Assembly: GCA_031415695.1 (NCBI GenBank)
Contig: JANOSH010000050.1
Span: forward strand, 1-64,000
Reading direction: 5' to 3'
Source of the DNA: JANOSH01 sp031415695
Lineage (GTDB): Bacteria; Actinomycetota; Acidimicrobiia; Acidimicrobiales; Ilumatobacteraceae
DNA: 64,000 bases
The first letter of the stretch is position 1. Each line of letters starts with the position of its first letter. The notes beneath the pieces are model-generated. The model was not told the DNA's origin. It searched no databases and saw only the letters and a program-made list of their open reading frames with translations. Made by a program: the position numbers and the translations under genes. Positions 58,280-64,000 of the stretch are shown here, one piece after another.

Positions 58280-59086
58280 ATGCTGGCTAACGTTTTGGCA
58301 GTGGGTTGGGATCCCTTTTTCAAGGGCCTCACTATCGTCATCATCGCTGTTGCGGTGCTAGCGGGCAGTACCTATCTTCTGCTCGGTACCAACCTTGGAG
58401 CTCGACTCGGTTTGCTGGTAGCGCTCGCCGGCCTCATGGGCTGGATGTTTCTCATGGGTGCCATCTGGGCCGTGTACGGCATCGGCTTGAAGGGCAAAGA
58501 GCCGAGCTGGAAGCCCAAGGAGATTGTTGTCAACGATCTGGGCCAAGCCCGGTTCGACGCCGCGAGAAATCCTGGCCTCACCGCAGCAACCAACGATGTC
58601 ACCGTCGACGGATGGGCCAAACTCCCTGACGACAACCCTGGTCGTGGGCAAGCTGTCGCCGCCGCCGACGAAATTCTTCAAATCGAAACGGCCACATTGA
58701 AAGCTGGCGACTACCTGCCACTAGCGGTCTACGACAAAGATGGCGGCCGGTTCCCGAATGCCTCATTCGATCTCTGGAAATTTGGCACAGTCAATCTTGA
58801 TTACCTGGCGTTCTTCCATCGTGAGCACTTTGCCCTCGTCGAGGTTCAACCGGTTGTCAAGCAGGCAACCGAACCAGGTAAGGCACCACCGCTGCCCAAG
58901 GCCGACCCCGATGCACCGACGTACTTCGTGCTCATGGAACGCGACCGAGGCAGCAAGCGCATGCCGGCATTCTGGATAACCCTCGGTTCAGGCCTACTGT
59001 TTGCCATTCTGTGCAACATCCTTCATCGTCGTGACCGCCTCGTAATGGCCAACCAAGCGGCGCTTCCCCAGACGGTCGGGGTATAG
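58280..59086 (+). CDS. membrane protein linking bc and nuo genes, unknown
   Basis: The 268-residue protein has three helices (LTIVIIAVAVLAGSTYLLLG; LLVALAGLMGWMFLMGAIWA; FWITLGSGLLFAILCNILH) and a 150-residue external domain without cysteines. No family is recognised. It lies 2 nt after the diheme cytochrome and 4 nt before nuoA, so it belongs to the respiratory operon. Confidence 0.75.
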   Translation: MLANVLAVGWDPFFKGLTIVIIAVAVLAGSTYLLLGTNLGARLGLLVALAGLMGWMFLMGAIWAVYGIGLKGKEPSWKPKEIVVNDLGQARFDAARNPGLTAATNDVTVDGWAKLPDDNPGRGQAVAAADEILQIETATLKAGDYLPLAVYDKDGGRFPNASFDLWKFGTVNLDYLAFFHREHFALVEVQPVVKQATEPGKAPPLPKADPDAPTYFVLMERDRGSKRMPAFWITLGSGLLFAILCNILHRRDRLVMANQAALPQTVGV

Positions 59087-59090
59087 AGCA

Positions 59091-59573
59091 ATGGGTCAGT
59101 ACCTGCCGGTTCTGGGCTTGATGGTCCTGGCCTCCCTCTTCGCTGGCCTCTCGCTATTGGCTTCGGGGTTGTTGAATAAGAAGAAGCCGACGTCGGCGAA
59201 ACTGGCACCGTACGAGTGCGGCATCGTTCCGTCCCGTGAGCCACCCGACCGCTTTCCGGTCAGCTTCTACATCGTGGCGATGCTCTTCATCATGTTCGAC
59301 ATCGAGATCATTTTCTTGTACCCGTACGCGGTGTCGCGTGCAGAACTTGGTGCATACGGCTTGTGGGAGATGGTTGCGTTTTCGGCCATATTTTTCATTG
59401 CTTTCGTCTACGTCGTTGCCCGCGGCGCACTCGACTGGGGTCCGGTCGCCAAGGCTCGACGGCTCACGTCGGCTCTATCCGACGGCCGTATGGCCGACGA
59501 CCGAACGATGTCGTCAACCGTTCGTCGTGTGGGTCTCGAAGGCCGCACCGACCTTGAGGACGAAGCCGCCTAA
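59091..59573 (+). CDS. nuoA: NADH-quinone oxidoreductase subunit A
   Basis: Three helices with LAPYECGIVPS and FYIVAMLFIMFDIEIIFLYP, the conserved NuoA loop and helix. The C-terminus has a hydrophilic tail of about 45 residues beyond the usual end. Its last base overlaps the nuoB ATG (TAATG). Confidence 0.93.
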   Translation: MGQYLPVLGLMVLASLFAGLSLLASGLLNKKKPTSAKLAPYECGIVPSREPPDRFPVSFYIVAMLFIMFDIEIIFLYPYAVSRAELGAYGLWEMVAFSAIFFIAFVYVVARGALDWGPVAKARRLTSALSDGRMADDRTMSSTVRRVGLEGRTDLEDEAA

Positions 59574-60157
59574 TGGGTATCAAGCACATTGCATCTGACG
59601 GTCTGAGCGGCCTCGATTACGGCATCATCACTGGCAAGCTCGAAGACTTCGTCAACTGGTCCCGTGCACGTTCGGTCATGCCTGCCACATTCGGCTTGGC
59701 ATGTTGCGCCATCGAGATGATGGCTACCGGCACCGCCCACTACGACATAAGCCGTTTCGGTATGGAGGTGTTTCGAGCCTCGCCTCGTCAAGCCGACCTC
59801 ATGATTGTTGCCGGTCGCGTCAGCCAGAAAATGGCTCCTGTGCTTCGTCAGGTGTACGACCAGATGATGGACCCCAAGTGGGTCATCTCCATGGGTGTCT
59901 GCGCATCGTCGGGTGGCATGTTCAACAACTATGCAATCGTCCAGGGCGTCGACCAAATCGTACCTGTCGACGTGTATGCCCCAGGCTGCCCACCTACGCC
60001 CGAGACCCTGCTCCACGCCATCACCACGTTGCACGGCATGATCGAGAACACCGAGATTTTGCGGCGCCGAAATGCGAATGGCGGCGGCGCACTGGTGCAC
60101 ATCGACGAGCAACCAGCTAGTGGGCGACCAGTCCCGATCTCCTTGTCAAGGCGCTGA
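59573..60157 (+). CDS. nuoB: NADH-quinone oxidoreductase subunit B
   Basis: The 194-residue protein binds cluster N2 through FGLACCAIEMM, CASSGGMFNNY and VYAPGCPPTPETLL. N2 passes electrons to quinone at the NuoB/NuoD interface. Confidence 0.95.
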   Translation: MGIKHIASDGLSGLDYGIITGKLEDFVNWSRARSVMPATFGLACCAIEMMATGTAHYDISRFGMEVFRASPRQADLMIVAGRVSQKMAPVLRQVYDQMMDPKWVISMGVCASSGGMFNNYAIVQGVDQIVPVDVYAPGCPPTPETLLHAITTLHGMIENTEILRRRNANGGGALVHIDEQPASGRPVPISLSRR

Positions 60158-60160
60158 TTC

Positions 60161-60682
60161 ATGACCGATACCACTCAGGCCACCCCACTGGAGGCCGATC
60201 ACGCCGAGGCCGCGCCCGAGACCATGCACGGCTGCCTCGTCACGTATAGCCGCGGCCAAAAAGTCATCCACGTGTCGGCTGCGCAGTATCTCGGCGTCCT
60301 ACGCCACCTCGTCGCCGACGGTTTCACCATGTGCGCCGACCTATGTGGAGTCGACTACCTCACGCACCCAGGCCGGCCATTGCCCGACACGGTGACGGCC
60401 GAACGTTTCGAAGTTGTGCTGAATCTCTTGTCGATTACTCGGCGTGAACGGTTGAGGGTTCGCGTTCAATTGTCAGCGTCCGACCCGGTTCTTGCCAGCG
60501 CGTTCGATATTTGGCCCGGCACCGAAGCAATGGAGCGCGAAGCGTTCGATATGTACGGCATCACGTTTACCGATCACCCCGATCTCACTCGCATTCTCAT
60601 GCCCGAGGATTGGGTTGGGTACCCGCTCCGTAAGGACTACGAGGTCGGTCGCATCCCCGTGCAATTCAAGGGAACCCGATAA
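60161..60682 (+). CDS. nuoC: NADH-quinone oxidoreductase subunit C
   Basis: The 173-residue protein has FEVVLNLLSITRRERLRVRV, WPGTEAMEREAFDMYGITF and HPDLTRILMPEDWVGYPLRK, the NuoC signature. It overlaps nuoD by one base. Confidence 0.94.
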   Translation: MTDTTQATPLEADHAEAAPETMHGCLVTYSRGQKVIHVSAAQYLGVLRHLVADGFTMCADLCGVDYLTHPGRPLPDTVTAERFEVVLNLLSITRRERLRVRVQLSASDPVLASAFDIWPGTEAMEREAFDMYGITFTDHPDLTRILMPEDWVGYPLRKDYEVGRIPVQFKGTR

Positions 60683-62007
60683 TGACAAGCCGTATCGCCC
60701 AAACGAGCGAGACCGCCCAGGAGATCAAGCCTCGCCACGAGTTGACCGCAAAAGAACTGTTGCGCGAGGTGGGTGCCGTTCTTCGTCTCAGCGAGGCCGA
60801 GGTCGCTGCAATCGGCGACATCGACGTTGATCCCGAAGATCAAACCATGATCATTAACATGGGCCCGCAGCACCCGTCAACCCATGGCGTGCTACGTCTC
60901 ATGCTCGAACTCAAGGGTGAAACGGTGCTGAGGTGCAAGCCTGTCATTGGGTACCTCCATACGGGCATGGAAAAGACAGGCGAGGAGCTTTCGTTCCTGC
61001 AAGGCGGCACCAACGTCACCCGGATGGACTACGCCAGTCCGCTCAACAACGAACTCGTTTTCTCGATGGCCACCGAAAAGCTGCTCGGCATCGATGGCGA
61101 CATTCCCGAGCGAGCCACGTGGATGCGAATGCTGCTCTCCGAGCTCAACCGCATGTCGAGCCACCTGCTGTTCATGGCCACCAACGGAATGGATCTTGGC
61201 GCCGTGTCAATGATGATTTACGGCTGGCGTGAGCGAGAAGAAGTGCTCCGGTTCTTCCAGAAGGTCACCGGCTTGCGAATGAATCACAACTTCATCCGAC
61301 CAGGTGGCGTGGCCGCCGACTTGCCTCCCGGCTGGCGAGACGATGTTTTGCACATTCTCGACTCGCTGGTACCTCGCCTTGAAGAGTACGAGATCCTTAT
61401 GACGGGTCAGCCAATCTGGCGAGATCGGCTCCAAGGCGTTGGCGTCATCACCGAGCAAGAGGCCGTTGCCCTCGGAGCAACCGGGCCCATCTTGCGGTCC
61501 ACCGGACTGGCATGGGATCTTCGCCGCGACATGCCATACCTCAACTATCCGCAGGTTGAGTTCGATGTCATTGTTGGAAGCTACGGCGACGCCTTCGACC
61601 GCTACGCCATCCGACTTCACGAGATTCGTGAGTCGATGCGAATTGTCCGTCAGATTCTCGACCTCATGCCGGCGGGAAACTACCGCATCCAGGACAAGAA
61701 GGTCACGCCACCGCCGCGCGGTCGAATCGACGAGAGCATGGAAGCGCTCATCCATCACTTCAAGATTTTCACCGAGGGTTTCAAAGTGCCCGAAGGCGAG
61801 GTGTACGTGGCGATTGAAAGCCCGCGCGGCGAGATTGGCTGTTACATCGCGAGCGACGGAGGCCCCAAGCCCTATCGCATCCACGTCAGGGCACCGAGCT
61901 TCGTGAACATCCAAACACTGCCCCACATGATGCGCGGCGGGCTCATCGCCGACGCTGTCGCCGTGATCTCGTCGGTCGACCCTGTGCTCGGAGAGGTTGA
62001 TCGCTAA
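60682..62007 (+). CDS. nuoD: NADH-quinone oxidoreductase subunit D
   Basis: The 441-residue 49-kDa-type subunit has NMGPQHPSTHGVLRLMLEL (quinone-site His), GYLHTGMEKTGEELSF and AIESPRGEIGCYIASDGG. The start carries about 55 residues before the core. It overlaps nuoE by one base. Confidence 0.95.
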   Translation: MTSRIAQTSETAQEIKPRHELTAKELLREVGAVLRLSEAEVAAIGDIDVDPEDQTMIINMGPQHPSTHGVLRLMLELKGETVLRCKPVIGYLHTGMEKTGEELSFLQGGTNVTRMDYASPLNNELVFSMATEKLLGIDGDIPERATWMRMLLSELNRMSSHLLFMATNGMDLGAVSMMIYGWREREEVLRFFQKVTGLRMNHNFIRPGGVAADLPPGWRDDVLHILDSLVPRLEEYEILMTGQPIWRDRLQGVGVITEQEAVALGATGPILRSTGLAWDLRRDMPYLNYPQVEFDVIVGSYGDAFDRYAIRLHEIRESMRIVRQILDLMPAGNYRIQDKKVTPPPRGRIDESMEALIHHFKIFTEGFKVPEGEVYVAIESPRGEIGCYIASDGGPKPYRIHVRAPSFVNIQTLPHMMRGGLIADAVAVISSVDPVLGEVDR

Positions 62008-62594
62008 TGGCTCGTTTGTCCGACGGCAACGTCGCCATTGCCCGCGAAATTATCGGGCGTTTTCCACGGCCGAAGTCGGCACTCATCCCGCTGTTGCATC
62101 TTGCGCAGGAGCAAGACGGTTATGTCGCCGAGGACGCCATGGCCCACATCGCCGATCTTGTCGATGTCACGCCAGCCGAGGTGTTTGGTACGGCCAGCTT
62201 CTACGAAATGTTCAAGTTCGAGCGGGTCGGGCGATACTGCATCAACGTGTGCACCAACATCTCGTGCCAGCTGATGGGCGGTTGGGAACTGCTCGAGCAT
62301 GCCGAGCACAAGCTGGGTGTTCACGCTGGGGGTACAACGGCCGATGGCATGTTCACGCTCGAAGATGTCGAGTGCATCGCCGCGTGTACCGAAGCGCCGG
62401 CGTTGCAGATCAACTACCGATATCGCTACAAGGTGTCCGGCGCTGACTTCGACACCATTATCGACGACCTGTCCCACGGTCGGCTCGACCACGAGATCCC
62501 GCCGCATGGAACCCTCGCCCGGCTTCGCCAGCGAACTACTGACCGCTGGACCGATATAGCGGTACAGGCCCAAAAGAAAGTCGATTCTCGATGA
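62007..62594 (+). CDS. nuoE: NADH-quinone oxidoreductase subunit E
   Basis: The 195-residue thioredoxin-like subunit binds a 2Fe-2S cluster: INVCTNISCQLMGG and VECIAACTEAPALQIN give the C-x4-C...C-x3-C set. A C-terminal tail of about 40 residues exceeds the usual length. Confidence 0.93.
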   Translation: MARLSDGNVAIAREIIGRFPRPKSALIPLLHLAQEQDGYVAEDAMAHIADLVDVTPAEVFGTASFYEMFKFERVGRYCINVCTNISCQLMGGWELLEHAEHKLGVHAGGTTADGMFTLEDVECIAACTEAPALQINYRYRYKVSGADFDTIIDDLSHGRLDHEIPPHGTLARLRQRTTDRWTDIAVQAQKKVDSR

Positions 62595-62655
62595 GCGAGC
62601 GCGCAGCGAAGCGGAGCAGACGAGTCCATCGCCTAGCGGCGGAGAGCGGCCAACG
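62592..62655 (+). repeat. GC-rich AGCGAGCG-type spacer between nuoE and nuoF
   Basis: The only sizeable gap in nuoA-F reads GAGCGAGCGCAGCGAAGCGG and ends GGCGGAGAGCGGCC, repetitive and non-coding. Similar AGCGA-rich stretches follow the genes ending at 27601 and 30955. Probably a small dispersed repeat or hairpin spacer. Confidence 0.4.
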
Positions 62656-64000
62656 ATGAGCATGAGCCAGTATCTGGTGCCTGGGCTTGTGCCTACCGGA
62701 CCAAAGATTGTTACCAGCCGTTTCGAGCAAGCCGACGGGTACACGTACGACGGCTATGTACGTTCCGGTGGTTATGTCGCCTTGCGTAAGGCCGTGTCGT
62801 CCATGACCCCCGAACAGGTGCATGGCGAGGTGAAAACCTCCGCGATGCAAGGCCGGGGTGGCGCAGGTTTCCCGGCCGGAACAAAGTGGGGCTTTTTGCC
62901 GCCCACGGTTTTCCCTCGCTACCTCGTCATCAATGGTGACGAGTCTGAGCCCGGTACCTACAAAGACCGAATGCTCATGGAACTCGATCCGCACCAGCTC
63001 ATCGAAGGCATCGTCATAGCGTGTTTCGCGTTCAACGCTAACCATGCGTTCTTGTATGTACGGGGCGAAATGGCTTTTGCACAGGAACGTCTTGCTCAAG
63101 CGGTCAACGACGCCTATGCAAACGGGCTCGTAGGCAAGCACGTGTGCGGTACCGATTTCAGCTGCGACATCACTCTCACCTGGGGTGCCGGTGCGTACAT
63201 TGTCGGCGAGGAAACCGCTCTCATCGAGAGTCTCGAAGGCAACCGCGGTATGCCGCGGCTCAAGCCACCGTTCTTCCCCGCCAGCAAGGGCTTGTACATG
63301 CAGCCCACCATTGTGAACAACGTCGAGACGCTGTCGAATCTGCCGTGGATCATCAACCAGGGTGGGCAGGCGTTCCACGATGAAGGTGCTCCAACGTCAA
63401 CGGGTATGCGAATGTTCGCGGTGTCGGGCCACCTCAATACTCCAGGAGTTTTCGAAGTTCCTAACGGTACGACCACGTTTCGGATGCTCATCGAAGCGCC
63501 CGAGTATTGCGGCGGTGTGCGTCATGGTCGCAAGGTCAAAGCATTCATCCCCGGCGGCGCGTCGGCCATGTGGTTCTACGAGGAACACCTCGACCTTCCT
63601 CTCGACAAACCCACTGTCGATAAGGCTGGCTCGATGCTCGGTTCGGGGGCCATCGTGGTGATGGACGAAACCACCGACATGGTCAAGGCCTGCTGGCGAA
63701 TCGTGCGGTTCTTCGCTCGCGAAAGCTGCGGCAAGTGCACACCGTGCCGCGAGGGAACCACCTGGCTCGAGCGGATTCTGAAACGAATCATCGACGGGCA
63801 CGGCCGACAAGACGACCTCGATCTGCTGCTCGACGTGTCTGACAACATCTCACCAGGGTTGGCTTGGCCGCCTCGCCAAACGACTATCTGCCCGCTTGGC
63901 CCGTCTGCCGTTTCACCAATTGCCTCGGCCGTTATGCGTTTCCGCCCTGAGTTCGAGCATTACATCCAACATGGACGCCCCATCGACGGCGTTGAATGGC
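62656..64000 (+). CDS. nuoF: NADH-quinone oxidoreductase subunit F, 3' truncated by window
   Basis: The frame is open to the window end (448 residues seen). NuoF binds FMN and NADH: MQGRGGAGFPAGTKWGFLPP and VINGDESEPGTYKDRMLME form the NADH/FMN site, GAGAYIVGEETALIESLEG follows, and ESCGKCTPCREGTTWLERIL holds the N3 4Fe-4S cysteines. ATG 62656 was chosen; another ATG lies two codons later. There is no recognisable RBS, only the GC-rich spacer. Confidence 0.94.
   Translation, partial: MSMSQYLVPGLVPTGPKIVTSRFEQADGYTYDGYVRSGGYVALRKAVSSMTPEQVHGEVKTSAMQGRGGAGFPAGTKWGFLPPTVFPRYLVINGDESEPGTYKDRMLMELDPHQLIEGIVIACFAFNANHAFLYVRGEMAFAQERLAQAVNDAYANGLVGKHVCGTDFSCDITLTWGAGAYIVGEETALIESLEGNRGMPRLKPPFFPASKGLYMQPTIVNNVETLSNLPWIINQGGQAFHDEGAPTSTGMRMFAVSGHLNTPGVFEVPNGTTTFRMLIEAPEYCGGVRHGRKVKAFIPGGASAMWFYEEHLDLPLDKPTVDKAGSMLGSGAIVVMDETTDMVKACWRIVRFFARESCGKCTPCREGTTWLERILKRIIDGHGRQDDLDLLLDVSDNISPGLAWPPRQTTICPLGPSAVSPIASAVMRFRPEFEHYIQHGRPIDGVEW

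Overview
The window looks like a chromosomal segment of a high-GC actinomycete, most likely class Acidimicrobiia (Ilumatobacter/Microthrix-like). The signs are a mycothiol gene (mshA with its YbjN neighbour), an RsiG-type c-di-GMP-binding anti-sigma homologue, a rex-hem cluster, an ethylmalonyl-CoA mutase of the MeaA type, frequent GTG starts, GTGA/ATGA gene overlaps, and many genes whose -10 box sits only 6-8 nt before the start codon (leaderless mRNAs). The taxon is inferred from gene content, not computed. I see no rRNA, tRNA or CRISPR array.

Bases 1-6060 are an accessory polymorphic-toxin region. Three RHS core copies each carry a different C-terminal tip. The first two are followed by overlapping small lipoproteins that look like immunity partners. 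The third tip is decayed (one stop, two frameshifts) although its immunity gene is intact. An IS3 transposase remnant abuts the third RHS core, and an orphan toxin tail precedes another immunity-like gene. Bases 6228-9266 hold an AAA ATPase/nuclease-like gene with a palindromic leaderless promoter and two VapBC-type toxin-antitoxin pairs. MFS, MazG-like and methyltransferase genes follow.

Bases 11523-18484 contain asd and lysC on the minus strand, separated by a complete plus-strand oleA-oleBC-oleD operon for head-to-head condensation of fatty acyl chains to long-chain olefins. Next come a membrane-anchored cyclophilin and an unstable patch (19619-23898). That patch has a phosphotransferase and a DUF4143 ATPase with a degenerate second copy of both, and a streptogrisin-like protease broken by a (TG)n tract and an extra G, followed by a lipoprotein.

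Bases 24280-45858 are mostly core genes: aat, ethylmalonyl-CoA mutase with a degenerate GGDEF protein, Nudix and ClC genes, a desaturase, a MazEF-like pair, glnII, a PQQ-type sugar dehydrogenase with triple LLDTR...GYF repeats, moaD, rsiG-like, mshA, proC, a SAM hydrolase, ogt with ada-alkA, and an acyl-CoA ligase.

Bases 45923-51570 are a rex-hemA-hemD-HAD-hemB-hemL run for C5-pathway tetrapyrrole synthesis, notably without hemC. Bases 51619-64000 are respiratory: a geranylgeranyl-reductase-type flavoprotein, a membrane cytochrome c, then a long operon of an unknown membrane protein, a 2[4Fe-4S] ferredoxin, split cytochrome b, Rieske protein, diheme cytochrome c, another unknown membrane protein and nuoA-nuoF (nuoF runs off the end). 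Haem synthesis, redox sensing (Rex), quinone reduction and complexes I/III are thus neighbours.
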